64,000 nucleotides of DNA. It comes from Luscinia megarhynchos (taxonomy: Eukaryota; Chordata; Aves; Passeriformes; Turdidae). Positions 1 to 13,184 of this stretch are shown in pieces (positions within the stretch are counted from its first letter, which is position 1; each line of letters starts with the position of its first letter). The notes beneath the pieces are model-generated. The model was given only the letters and a program-made list of their open reading frames with translations. It was not told where the DNA came from and ran no database searches. The translations under genes were made by a program, and so were the position numbers. The stretch is taken from contig CM067592.1 in NCBI GenBank assembly GCA_034336665.1, forward strand, positions 52,442,473 to 52,506,472, in the 5' to 3' direction.

Positions 1-174
1 AAGACCCTTTTTTTATTTTCTGTAAAATTTTGAAAGATTCAGTGCTATAAACTGGGAATATGCATTTCTTTAATGATGTAAATCAGAGCAGCTTCTCTGA
101 AGGCACAGGTTCACTCATATTGTACTGTCAAATGTGATTTTTCAATTATACCGCTGTTCTAACTTTGCTTGCAG
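1..174. other. AT-rich non-coding flank
   Basis: No open frame or repeat is recognised. The right end is pyrimidine-rich and finishes in a good 3' splice-site pattern (TTTGCTTGCAG, ending at 174), described with the candidate microexon that follows. Confidence 0.5.
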
Positions 175-196
175 GAATTAAAAAACCAGAAATTAG
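175..196 (+). other. Candidate 22-nt microexon
   Basis: A 22-nt segment sits between a strong 3' splice-like site (pyrimidine-rich run ending TTTGCTTGCAG at 174) and a consensus 5' splice-like site (AG then GTAAGT at 197-202). More than one reading phase is open across it; one gives ELKNQKL and another gives IKKPEI. Microexons this short are known in vertebrate neuronal and muscle genes, usually deep inside long introns, which fits a gene-poor window. No host gene could be named from so few residues. The pairing could also be chance, since similar weaker pairs occur elsewhere in the window. The call rests only on splice-site quality and spacing. Confidence 0.28.
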
Positions 197-202
197 GTAA
201 GT

Positions 203-3200
203 GCTCTTTGCACTTTGGATGATATGTTACCTCCATGGAAGGAAGCGTTCTTCCAAGCATTAGTAAAATTACTGTAGTTTTATGACTAGCATGGAAGGAG
301 TTGATAATTCATTCTCTACACCTCAGAACTGATTCTGCCTGCTGGTATGGCCACAGCTGGCAAACTTGCTGGCAGTTTCAGATGGGAAGCCCAGCACTCA
401 GTAAGCAGCCAGGGCAAACACTTGTTCCAGCAGACGATTCCTTTGCATCTGGCAGGAGACACATCAGTGAGGAGGAGAGCAGAGGCTGGTAGCACATCCT
501 TCTGTTCAGCAGCAGAAAAAAGTTAATGCTACTTCAGGCTGTTACCTTTCTTGGGTTAAATCTGTGATGACATCTGTGCAGATGGGCCATGTAAAACCGT
601 GGTGGTAATGTGCAGCTCACAGCAAAATATCTCAGCAGACAAGTTGTGCAACTGATATTTACAAAATTCACCAAGCATGGTGAATAGTTCATAGTGAACT
701 TTTAATCATGTTAAAGAGTCCACAGACACTTATCCTATGCTTGTCTCACAGTTTATGAAGAAACAACACCTCAAATTACAATAGTCAGATGATCTCAGGA
801 TGCAAGAATCCTTCAGAGGTTTCTGGGGTCCTCTCAAAACATGCTTGCACTTGAGAAAAGTAGGAAATGTTAATTTCCATCCCTTTTGTAGGAACAGGAG
901 TTCCCTGCAAAGGGAATTCTGTTGCCTGAGTAAATGCACACTTGAGTGACTCAGACCAAATTAGTGGTTTATATGGTTCCCTTTGAGTATATTTTCCACA
1001 GTAACATCAAAAAAACCAACAGCTGTTTGAGTTTGTGTGTGAGATAAATCCAATTCTTTACATTTCCAAGATGTTTCTGACTCCAGCTTGCTCACATCCT
1101 TCGTATGTGAAATTTAGAAAGTATGCATCTATTTCTTATCCTTCCTTCAGACTCCTTTATTCATTTCCCTCTACACAAGCATGTAGTGCTCAAATATATG
1201 CCTTTGGCTCATACAATTGTTTTTGCAGTGGTAAAATGAATTATTTTGATGAATCAGGCAAGAAAAATACCTGTACATTTTGCAATAACTCTATCTGCTA
1301 GAAGTATTTAAAGGAACTCAACTACAGCTTCTCACAGATTTTCTTTATTTCTGCTAGCTGATGTTTTCCAGGCTGCTTGCTGTATTAAAAGCATGTGTTT
1401 GCAGTGCTAGTAGTCTGCACTTTGTTCCAAGAAAACTGAAAACAAATGTGAGAAAGATGACTTAGCATTCTGTAGTTTCTATGTGGAACAAAATGGTGAA
1501 TGTTTCATAACATAAAAGTTAGTTCATGTGCTCATTTTATAGCAAGGAAATAGTTACTGAATATTTTCCATACCAACATAACAGAGTAATAAGTGTTCTG
1601 TGTTTAATTGACTGGAAGTCATTAAAGGAGCTTTGTGGCTGGTAGGAAGTTTTATTCTTGATTCAGCTGTTCCCCCATGCAGCCTATTGTTAAGGGCACA
1701 ATAATACACTCCAGCTCTGCAGCCTGGAGCCACATGCCTAACTCCACTACCCTCAGAAGTAAAGCAAACAGCCCAGGGTATCCGTGGGGGGGAAATAATG
1801 TCTTAGGCTTTTCTCAGAATTTCTGTCACAACATGAAAAGATGAAAGCTGATTTTGATGATTGCAAGCTGGTGGAATGTCTTCACTTACAGAATAAACCA
1901 TGAATTTTTGTAATAAATCAGGGCCAGATTTTCCAGGGAATATGTGCATTCTGAGTTCACCAAAAGAATGCATGGGTTCTTCTCCTTCTTTAGTGCTTTT
2001 CCTTTCTCTAACCCACAGTCATATTTACAACGACTTATAATATTTTGGACAAAAAAAATATATGTGCACAGGTGGAGAATAGAGAAAAGATGATTTTCAT
2101 CAGAAGTTGTCAGAAATGAGAATACTCACACTCAAACCAAAACAAAGGCTTTATACAAGAAAAAAAAAAAAAGCAACACGTATATTTTCCTATGTAAGAA
2201 ATCAAAATTTTTGAACTGTGGTTTTTGTAGGCCTGCATTACTCCCTACACAGGCTTTTTGCTTTCCTAAATATTTTGAATATTTAAAAGATAATTCTAAA
2301 TATAATTGCACAAACATAAAAAATCAGGCCTTCTGTTAGCAGTCTATAAACATCAGTTCTGTCCATAGTGTTTGCATTATTCTCTGTCCCATAAGTTTGT
2401 GTTTTATTGATGTTGGAGTATCTATCCTAATGATATGTGTCATTTCACATATATTTTAGAAAATAATAAATTCTTTTGGCTGTAAGGTAAAAAACCCCAC
2501 CTCATTACCCTTAATTCAGGATAAACACTTAAGTTTCATTTAGAAAACTCCAGCTATCAAACAGTAAACTCCTCCCTTCTCCTCAGAATAACTCAATCCA
2601 AACTGCATCAATGCTTTGTCTGTCTGTTTTCCAGGTTGATTTAGTGTAGTCCAGTTAAGCTACCTTTCCATTTCAGCAGTGATGTGTTGCTCAGCAAGTT
2701 CAGCTCCTCCTCTAATACACGTTATTTTTTCTGCTGTCAGCATCCCTCTGCCCAGACTGACTCATAGCACAATATTTCCTTGGCAGTAAGGAGTGTAGGA
2801 TCTTCATTCCTCCAGCCGTGCTCCTCAGTTTACCAGTATGGGACAGAGTGGACATAATTACAGCTGCAACCAAGCCAGTAAACCAAGCCTTCCTGCTTCC
2901 ACTAGAAAGCTTCCATACTTGGTTAAAGTATGGGAAATTTAAGTTCTGAGTTACCATTCAAATTTTAATTTTCCTTCTACTCTCTGCCTTGTATAGGTGG
3001 AGAAGTCCTCTGACCTTGATCCATAAAAAGCCTATCAGAAGTGCACATTTAATTTTCTTTCATTACTTGTGTCTTCTCAGGGTGTCAGGTACCTTGAACA
3101 AATCCTTGACTTCTCCTGACAACTGACTGGTGAACACTTAGGCAGGTTTTCCATGACACTTGTGCTGCAGGCTTAAAGTCACATGTGAGCTCTAAGCCCT

Positions 3201-6200
3201 GTGCTTCATGGTGCTGGCAAGGCATTCCAGAATGAACTCAGCTCCATGCTACACACAGTATTTGTCTGAACAACCTTTTTATTTTGTGAACAACTTGGAT
3301 AATTGTGTTCAACCAACCTGACAAAAGTCTGTGTTAGGGGCTCTACTCTGAGAAGTAAACATCAAAGTCATTTTAGACAAAAATGCCCACGTAAGCAGCA
3401 TGATTCATATTTGGCTGTTGAAATGCAGTATTAAGAGATATATCATATGCACTAAGAAATTGTAGCAATCTAGAATTTTACATTTTAAACTAAAAAAAAC
3501 TAAAAAGTGTAGGTTGGTAATTAGCAATGCTGCAATTTCCATTTAACGTGCAATGAGTGTTTCATTGTTGAATGAAGTGTTCTGACAGACTTCCACTGAT
3601 GTTGCAGTGAACATCATGGTAATTGATATACATTCCTGAAAAGTATTTTGTGAGAACAAATTAGGTGTTGACTGGTTTTGTATAGAACTTGCATTTGTGA
3701 GCTGACTCACTGCAAGATCTGCGACATTAATAAAGCACTTCCCTTGAGTGCAGTTCAGTAACACTGCAAAATTTTGTCTGAGCTCTGTCACTGAGAGGCC
3801 TGGTTGTAGAAGCCACTGTATAATCAAATTTTGGTTCAGGGGATCAGAGTAAATCTAATCTGAACTAATAAACCTTGAAGAGAATATAGGGTAGAATGAG
3901 AATCAGAAATTTTGTGGTATATATTTTAAAAACAAAGGAAAAAGAACTTGGATTACTTTTAGTAAAATAGTCCAAAATATGCAGTTTTACTTGACCCTGA
4001 CTTTTCTGGAATTCACAGAGCCTTATAAAGAACAGAGACACAGCCTAAGAACCACATGAATACAGAATGTAGCTATAATCAGACCACATATATGAGGGCA
4101 GGAGGATTAGTTCAAGGCAGAATGAGATGAAGTCACACAGGATGGAAGGATAGCCTGCTTGAGCTGCTCATATCTGAAATTCAAAACAGACTACAGAGAA
4201 AAATGAATAAAGCAGAGATCAGTGAACTTAAAGTGAACCGAAACAAATGAGATTCATATGTCTCCAAGAGCCAGCTGATGAAATCTTTAACTACATGAAT
4301 GTTCTTTTAAATATAAGTGCAGCTGTGACTGTTTAGGAGCATGTGGTTTTGCTAGCTAGCAAGTACTTTGTGCAGTGATTGATCTCTACAAATTAATTTG
4401 CTAAGAGAAACAAATAATAGAGTAAGTGTTCCCATTTCTCAGGACACAGCCAGTTTCTCCCTGCTGGCTACTGCCTGAGTCCCTTCCCAATGAATCAGCA
4501 CAAGACTAAAGTTCGTGTTTTAATTAGGTGATTACAATCTTCGGCTGTTTAATTAAATATGACTTTGTGCAAATATTTTGTCACCAGGCTGTAGAAACTT
4601 GCTAGGTACACATTTTTGGAAGCAGCATGTAAACTTGGGAATTGATAGTCTTTGATCTTTGAGATTTTCTGTTCTTTGAAGTTTTTTTCTAAAGTCAATG
4701 CAATACAAGTGTTAATTTAATACAGCAGAGTGGAAAAATAATCTTAAGTCAGGGAGTATTAACATACAAAACATCCTAGCTTTTCATGTGTCTCTTAAAT
4801 TTAGTAATCCTCCCTTTTCTAAAAAAAGCTCTTCTAGGAGATTTTTATTATTTTTCTGAACTATTAGGAACTCCAGAGTAAGCATTTTTTTTTTACCTGT
4901 GTGCTTTAGCTTAGTCTCCTTTTATTCTCCATTTGCTTTTAACCTTTTAGTCCACTTTGAAAGGTATGTTTTATTCCACACTTAGGAACATTATTGAAAG
5001 TATAAATGCTTATTTGTTAAAAATTCCTTCTGTCTCTGATTGCCACTCCTCTCATCCTTAAGTTTCCTCCCTGAGACTTCTATTGCCATGATTCCAGAGC
5101 TTCTCATGGTTTTCAATGGTCATTTTCAGAAATACTGTTATGGGTCCAGCAAGTATTATTTCCAATGTGTGAACCATGGAAGCAAGACCTGGAAGCAACC
5201 GTGACTGCAAAGTTTCCAAAATCCAGTCATGAATCTCAAACATATTTCACTGTTTTTACTTTTGGTTTGTTTTTGTTTTTTGGGGGGTTTTTGTTTTTTT
5301 TTTTTTTTTTTAATCTTTCCATGTTTGTGATCTTAAATGTGTTATGTACATATTTGATTTTTCTAGAAATATATCTCATCTTCTCTTAATTGTATATATG
5401 ACAAGACTCAAATATTTTTTTAACAATAGAGGATTCTGGGGTCCCTCTTGAGCATGGAAAGCTTGTTTTCAAGGGATATGTTTATTTATTTAAGATTTTG
5501 AAAGGGCCTGTGGACTTGGGAGGAGGATGCAACCTAAAGTTTTTCTTGTTCTTCACTACTGTGTAAAGCAAATAATGAGTATACTCCATGATAAAGTGGT
5601 GCTAGGGAAAGAGATATTTCTATAGTTATTTTCTCCAATCAGAAATTAGAGGGTAATAATTTGTGATGTGGGGAGAACAGAGTTAAACAAATGCATTGTT
5701 TGGATTGCAGGAAGACACAATTCTGAGTGTTTCACTTCCAAGGGGATGTGAAAAATATATTTTTCTTCCTACATAATGCTAAATGGGTCTTTCACTTTTA
5801 AACTATGTCTTTCTGGAACAAAGAATTACTTGCTCATATCTTGCTCAAATAATTGACTGCTGTCTATGTAATTCAGCAGGCTGCAGTACCAAAATAGGTC
5901 CTCTTGCAGCTCTCTGTTGCTGTCTTTCCAGAGACAAGTCTGTCTTCATGGCACAAGGCATCACACTTCTGCCACACTGCTGGGGCTGAAGGGATGTGCT
6001 TTACTAGATGTGTTGATCAAACCATATCCAAACAGCTGCATTTTGAAAAATGTGGCCCTTTACAGCTTGCATGAACAACAGTTCATTAATAGTAAGCCAT
6101 CTAAATAGGCTGTGATACCTTATGTTTTGTTTCAGAATAGCAGTGTCTAAGTTTCAGTGGAATTGAATTGAGCTATTGCAAACAAGAGAGAGCCTGCCTC

Positions 6201-8494
6201 TTTTATAGGAAGTTGCCTGTGTTTGTGTATTGAATTTTTCCTTCAGAAGGTTTTTTTTTTTTTCAGATGTAGCCAGAATTACTTGAGTTTGCCACGTTTT
6301 ACTATATGCTTGTTAAATTTTTTCTTAAATTTCCTTCTCCTGAGTGATGGCAAACAGTATTATCACTTTGTCTTGTAAACTGTATTTTCTATTGCAGCAA
6401 AATCATACCTGGATTTGAAACTGAGCAAGCTCTTTACTCATCAACAAATACTTGTTTCTTTTCTCTTAAGAAAACAAGATTAATGAATTGACAGACAGAA
6501 CATTTTGGCAAAAATATTCCTCTAAATCTGCTTAAATTGCTATGTTTTTCCATGCAAGTATTACTAAAAGTATTGCATTTTCTGAGTGAGTGGACCAGCA
6601 TTATATGCTATATTTATGCACTTTCCACATATTTTCATATGAAATGGTGATAAAATCTGTGCAACTGAAGAAATGGAGGTTTGGAAACAAATAGGGATTA
6701 AATAAGAAAAACAGAGAGAAGGAGGAAAATCTTTAATTCATGAATTACTTGTATATTCAGGAGCATAGTGGTTAGAAATGCATGGAACAACTTTTGAGAA
6801 AGATGTCCTAATAGCAAGGCTATTCCTTTCCTGAGATGCCTTTCTGCTACACTGAAATGCCATTTTGCATCTGAATTAAGCTTTCCAAATAGAAACTCAC
6901 TCACAGCTGGACATTTTCAAAAAAAACATTTTATTTTAGACAAAGTATTATGTTTCTGAAGTAGAGAATTGCACAACTACTACCTGAATAGCTTTACTAA
7001 CCTGGATGTAAAAATTGCTGACCTGGAGCACTTTTTTCACTCAAATTGTTATCTGAATATTTACAAGAAAAGATCACATTTAATGCTCCATCGTGAGATT
7101 TTCAATCTACTGACATTTACTATATATTGTTAGATTAAATTTTATTGACTACTGCTCGGACAATTAGGAGGCAGTGGAATCCTGATAACTTAGTGTTTCT
7201 GGTATATGCAATACCAGCATTGGCTTGGTTGGCCTTTTTTCCTTGATTCCCATTGTTTTTTAAACTTAGTGTATAAATAACTATATAAGATTAAGAGTAG
7301 GGTCATAACAATTCATGCATCTAATTTTTCTGTTATTTGCCATGTCTCTATATTTTCTGTTTCATCTTTTCTTGCACATTTCACTTTTGCCTGGTACTAG
7401 TGTGGAAATTTCCTCAAGATTCCCTTGCAGCTTCTGTAAGTTAGCCACTCTACATAGCATTAAATGCTTCAGACAGCTTTAATTTCAGCTCACATACTAT
7501 TTTTGAAATGTTTAATTGACTGAAATACTGAATGTTTTAAGAATCGAATGGATTTGATATAAAAGTCTTTCAGCCATGACAGGGAAAGGGTGATTGGCTG
7601 GGTAAAAATGGATAACTGAATTTTGCTTTGAATTACTCTTCAACTCTTTTGCAATGATAGCTTAGTGGAGTTGAAAATGTAAAAACACAATTTTATTTTT
7701 AACTAAGGATTGTCCCTTTTCAGTAATCACCTTTGCCTTCCTAATATAACTGTTGTGTAAAGAGACATAGTTAATTTGGGAGAAATAGAAGAGAGCTTGC
7801 CTCAAGGTGGTGTTTTCCAGACTTTAGGGTAAGAAGAGAAAATTTTCTTTGTGTAAATAATGCCCTTAAATGACAGCATGTGGACCTGGTAACTTTTAAA
7901 AAATAGTCAGAGTCTGACATGCTAAATTCTGATTCTCTATTCACTTGTATATGCCTACTAGCATCTCAGAAGACCATGGAGACAACAGTACAGGGACTAC
8001 ATATAAGACACTGGAACTATGAACAAGTGTGCTTTTCTGGTTGGCACTTGAAGGCTGATAAAATTATACTGATATATCTGAAATCGCACTAAATATTTGT
8101 GATTTATTTTAAAGGGATCTTTTATTTACCTAATGTCTTGCTCTTTTATTTTAACATTTTGGTTGACAGAAAAGTTAATAGCTAGATAGCAGTAAAATTT
8201 TTGGCACTCTTTATTATTCATTCAGAAGTAGCTCTGTACTCTGGGCCTCACTGCAGGAAGAAAAATGTCTGAACCATGAGGGTGAGCCACAAAGTTCCTG
8301 GATCCTATCCATATCCATTCCTCTTTTCAATATGGAGGTGGATAGGGGATTTGAGTTAGAAACGACAGTTCTTTCTTTCCTTTGACCTTAATTTCTTTTC
8401 AGAACTCTTCCTTTGAATGCTATCTTATTAGGAACTAATTTTTTTCTGTAGTAGAGGACAATTATTAAAATATGTTTTATCCTTTCTTTAGAAT

Positions 8495-8498
<4 letters not shown>
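203..8498. other. Unique AT-rich non-coding DNA, no gene seen
   Basis: Short reading frames here (up to about 94 codons) have no recognisable motifs and look like chance. Visible simple sequence: an A13 run at 2160-2172, a T18 run at 5294-5311 and a T13 run at 6251-6263. A stretch at 4515-4575 holds TAATTA-type homeodomain core sites (TAATTAGG at 4521, TTAATTAA at 4549) and an octamer-like TGCAAAT. It could be a conserved non-coding element, but nothing in the sequence alone proves that. Confidence 0.6.

Positions 8499-8526
<28 letters not shown>
8499..8526. repeat. (TA)14 microsatellite
   Basis: Fourteen uninterrupted TA units, directly visible. It lies in unique AT-rich DNA and is likely to vary in length between individuals. 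Confidence 0.97.
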
Positions 8527-8529
<3 letters not shown>

Positions 8530-11500
8530 GGAATGTGTGATGATGGAGGCCCAGAGCATCACCTGACTTTAGCTGAACAGCAATTTGCTGCTCAGCAGGG
8601 ACTGATAGTCTCCTGGGATCCATAGCAGTCAAAAGTGTTAAGGGTAGGAATAGGTAAAGAAGTGCAAATGTAATGCTAAATTAGATACACTAAAAGTTCC
8701 TACATATCAACACGATATTTTACTGATTACTTTGGGCTTGAAACCATATGAATACTGACATTTAGGTTTTGTTTTTTTTTCCTTTAGGCTGCACTTAGAC
8801 AGGTCAAGGCTTTTCCTGCCCAGCATTTGAGCAAGAACAAGATTGCCTTGGTTTGCAATAGACACTGCAAATGTAACCTTTGCTGGTAATGACAAGGCTT
8901 TTTTTTCTAGAGATGTTCTTGTTAGCTGTGCTTATCTGAATATGTTAGTAGTTGACTCATGGAGAAATACTTATTGTTGGTTGCAAAGTAGTTTTCAAAA
9001 TTGAACATGCAACTCCTAAGGATTTTCTGCCTAAAGGCAAAGGTCGTAAAAAGGTCTGTGAGCCCTGAAATCTCTTTTTACTGCCTCAGAATAGGAAGTC
9101 ACTGAAATATTGGTCTTGGATTTGCAGTCAGATTTCACTCTTTGCAGAAATGAATTTCATTCCAGTTCAGAATCTCTCTATGGTGTTATAGCATAGTAAA
9201 TTAAGAATTAAAATAATAGATTGTGTTGCTGATTCTTCAGGTAGGATTAGGTCATCTAACTGTGTAACAGGTTAGAGAAAATCATGAAGGTACGTTGGAA
9301 TGGAAAGCTGCATAAACATCCCAATTCATAAGAGACAAAGACAACTTCTCTGGCAATTTAATTTAAGATATATCAATAGCCCTTGGTGTGTGGATGGGTA
9401 TCATGTATTCATATCTCCAAGGAGCTGCTCTCAGCATAGGTTATAGTTTCCTTGCACTTTCATTCCCTTCTGGATGAATCTTGCATTCTCTCCTGCAAAT
9501 AGTCCGAAATACTTTTTTTTTACTTTTTTCCCTGGGGTGATCTGGGTTTATGTTAGACTGATTTAGTGTTTAAAAGGTTGTTTACAATTCTCTATCAATC
9601 TGTCCCTGCACCTGAGCACCCAGCCTTTTAATTATTGTGGTAGTACTGAATTCAAGGCATACTGTGACTGTTAAATATTGAAATATCATTGGGAAGAGTA
9701 GAACTACTCACATTTCCCAGCTGAAATGCATTACACAGATGCACACAGTGTGGTAACAGCAGAAGCTGGAAGCTGCAAAGCTGTGGTGTAGCTGCCATCA
9801 TGGAGACGTGGTGTGATGCCTTCCACCAAGGAGTTCTGCAGTGGTTGGCTATAAGCTCCTCAGGAGGGACAGGTGAGGCAGGAGGGATGACTCTGTGCAT
9901 TAGGGAGAGTTTTCACTGCATAGGTCATGGAGGTTAGACAAACTGAATCGAGGTATTGATGGAAAAACCAGGTTTTGGTAGAACTGGATTTATGATAAAA
10001 TGATCAACCAGAGCTGTTTGTTCATATTAGCTGTCATTAATGTGAGCTCTGTTGCATTTATGACTGCTAAATAAAGCTCCATGAATAGGATGTATTTCAC
10101 CTCTAAAAATGCTGTCTGAAAGACAGCAGACATAGACCAGATGTAGACCAGAACTTCAAGATCCAGAAGGACAGCAAAGAGGCATGGCCCTCAGATTTTA
10201 ATTTTCTTTGGGTTATGTCTTTGGTTTTTCCCCTTATTATTTGACTATGAAATTAGTTTCATATGTGGAATACTTCATGTTTCAGTTTTTCAAGACTTCA
10301 CTGCTTCTCACTTTTAAGAATCCTTGTGGAAATCACTTTGAATTAGGTGACTGACTTTAGGAGGTGAATGATGAGTTCCACATCTCGAAATGCAGCTCTG
10401 TATAATAACTGTGAGTCTATTAATTTGATTTCCCCAATCTTAGTTATACATCTAATCAATAACATAAATAATATATTGTTTTTGATCACTTCTATGTATT
10501 GACTCTTACGTATATATCTGAATGTCCCTTTTGTCAAAACATAGGATACTAATCCTACATGTTTATCATCTAGTATGCTTATAAATAAAATAGGCTGAGG
10601 GTGCATCGTCAAACATCTCAGCTGAACACTGGATATGGTTCAGTCTGCGTTCTACCTCCATGAAGAAACTTGGTATAAATAACAAGCCTGCATCAATCCC
10701 AGGGGTATGAAACATATCCATAGTTATTATGTTTCAAGTCCTCGGACAATGTTTTCCCTATTTCTTACTATGTGTGCTTGCTTCCATGCTATACTCTCTG
10801 GATTGTGAAGGGCACAGCTCTTGTTGCACTACCTCATTAGCGTGCATTTATTATTTGTTTTCTGTGTAATTACTGTCCCAGAACACTACAAAGTTACATT
10901 AGATATTAGAATTCTAAAAGGTGTCAAGATAAAAACTACAGCTTATTTATTCTTCCACAGCAGGTGACATTTTGATTGCCTGTCACCTGGATCTGCTGAA
11001 TTATAAGGCTCTTTACAGCAAGGCCAAATGATTTTTCAATATCTTAACAAGAAAAGGGATCTTTCCCCATTCTATTTATTTCTCAAATTTGTTTTCCTGG
11101 TTCATATAAATTCTGACTATGTGCTTTTAATTTTACCTTTGAAATTCTAAAGTTTCTGTCTGATTTTTGTTAAAGCACAGCTTGAATTGATGCTTGATTT
11201 GGACCAAAGGCAGATATTTGAATTTGACTCTTACAAATGCATTGGGAAGTATAATGCCACAAACATTTGGAAATTGTTTATATTATCAGAAAAGACCACA
11301 AGTTTTGATCTGATCTTTGTGGTGGGGGTGGGTTGAGTCATGTTCTGATATTCCTGCTTTGTAATGTCATATCTGTAGAAGCAGAGTAAAATGATCATAA
11401 AAAATGAGAAATCATTTTTGTCAGAAAATTTAAAATTGCCCCCCTATACAATGGAAGGAATATAAATTATAGTAAGTTATATTTGAAGTGACATCTAATC

Positions 11501-13141
11501 AGACAGGCAGTGAAGGTTTTTGAATAGTTAATTGCTCTAAGCATAAAAATATGTAAATAAAAATATTTTCAAACATCACGAATAGGAAGCCTGCACTTGA
11601 CTCCATAAGGCTGATAGATGTCTGGCTTATAAAAATGAGCATTGAGGTTAATAATGATAAAATATAAATGTTTTCTTTATATTTGTGTCCATTAGTCTTC
11701 AATAGGCACACTACTGCAAAAATTTTTAGAGCAAAATATGAGAGTAAGGAATTTTCAGAGCAAAGGGTTTCACCCAAGGGGTCTAGAGTGAGTCATTACC
11801 AACTTTATGATATAAAACCTGTTGCTTGAATCCTGAAGAGAGTGAGGAAGCAAATGAGAACAAGTTTTCAAATAGGGCTTCAAAAAGCTGTCTGGGGATC
11901 TACAGGCCATTACATCTTACTTCTGTATCAGTCATACTGGCAGAAACTATGAGAAAGGATAGACTTAGTTAGTCAACTGGGAAATAAACGTGGCAAGTCA
12001 CGTCTTGCATTTCTGCTGGTGTGCTTTAAGTCACACCATCAAACCCAGATGAGAGCAGCTGGCTGGCAGAACATTGGATTTGCAGAAAAATGGTGATTAA
12101 TTATTGAGTTAAAATAAGGAAATGAGTGATAAGTTTCCACTTTGAATGTATACTGTCAGTGGTATTCCTGAATTAACTTTGCAGATAACAATCCTAATTG
12201 ATGCTTATCTTCAGAAAACTGCTAGAAATGGGGTGAGCAGTGAGATGGCAAGGCTTCAACATCACAACTCTAGTCAAGATAGGGAAGAGTTGCAAAAGAT
12301 TGCCAATAAACAAGTGAGTAATTAAGTGCCAGATAATATCTAAAGTGAGTAAATATGAAGCATTGCAGATGCCAAGACAATCTTGACTATAGACACAATT
12401 AATTGCCTTGAAATTAGTGGTCCCTCATTCCTGACTCAATATTTAAAATAACTGTGAACAGCACTCTGAAACACTCATCTCATTTTTTCACAGCAGTGAG
12501 AAAGGCTCATGAGGTGTTTACAGCAGAGTAGAAACAGAGAACAAAACAATGTGGCATCATATTACTAAAATCACATAACTAAAGCATAGTCTGCAGGTGT
12601 TTTAAAATGAGCATAATAGAAGAAACTCAGACTTAGAGATGTTTTAGAAACAGAAGGGAATGAAATGGGAATGATCAAAAGTAATCAGATATTTACAGAG
12701 AAGGGAAAAGAGTCTAAGTCTTCTCACTACAGAAAAGAGATAACTTCAGGTGATTTTGATAGATGTCCATTTAATCACAAATTAAATGGTTAGAGTAAAT
12801 GGGGAGTTATTATTCACTGTTTTTCATTACAAAATATACGCAACATCCAGTGTAGCTACTTTGCATGCAATAGAAAATAAACTGAAGTATTGCTACTGAA
12901 ATGTGGAATTAATTGCTAAATAACAGCCTATAAACAAAAGCCATAGGGAAAAATTGTGAAAGATAATGTCAGTCCAAAGGATTCTAAGCTGTAGCTGATG
13001 TTTCAGCCAGATGATTGAAATCGAGGGGATATTGTCAGCATAAGATAAACATCACCTATCTTTCCTCTATTTTTTTAAGCACTGCAATAATTATGAGACA
13101 CAAATGAAATTACTGTTCTTATTATTTTAACAGCTTGTTTT
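8527..13141. other. Unique AT-rich non-coding DNA, no gene seen
   Basis: Nothing recognised on either strand. Short frames, such as 82, 89 and 92 codons on the minus strand at 9652-9900, 10343-10612 and 11499-11777, lack coding character. Confidence 0.6.
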
Positions 13142-13184
13142 GTTATTATTATTATTGTTGCTATTGTTGTTGTCATTATTATTA
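13142..13184. repeat. Imperfect TTA/TTG triplet tract
   Basis: About 43 bases made of TTA, TTG and TCA triplets, starting with a run of TTA units and then mixing with TTG. It is an interrupted trinucleotide microsatellite. Confidence 0.85.
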
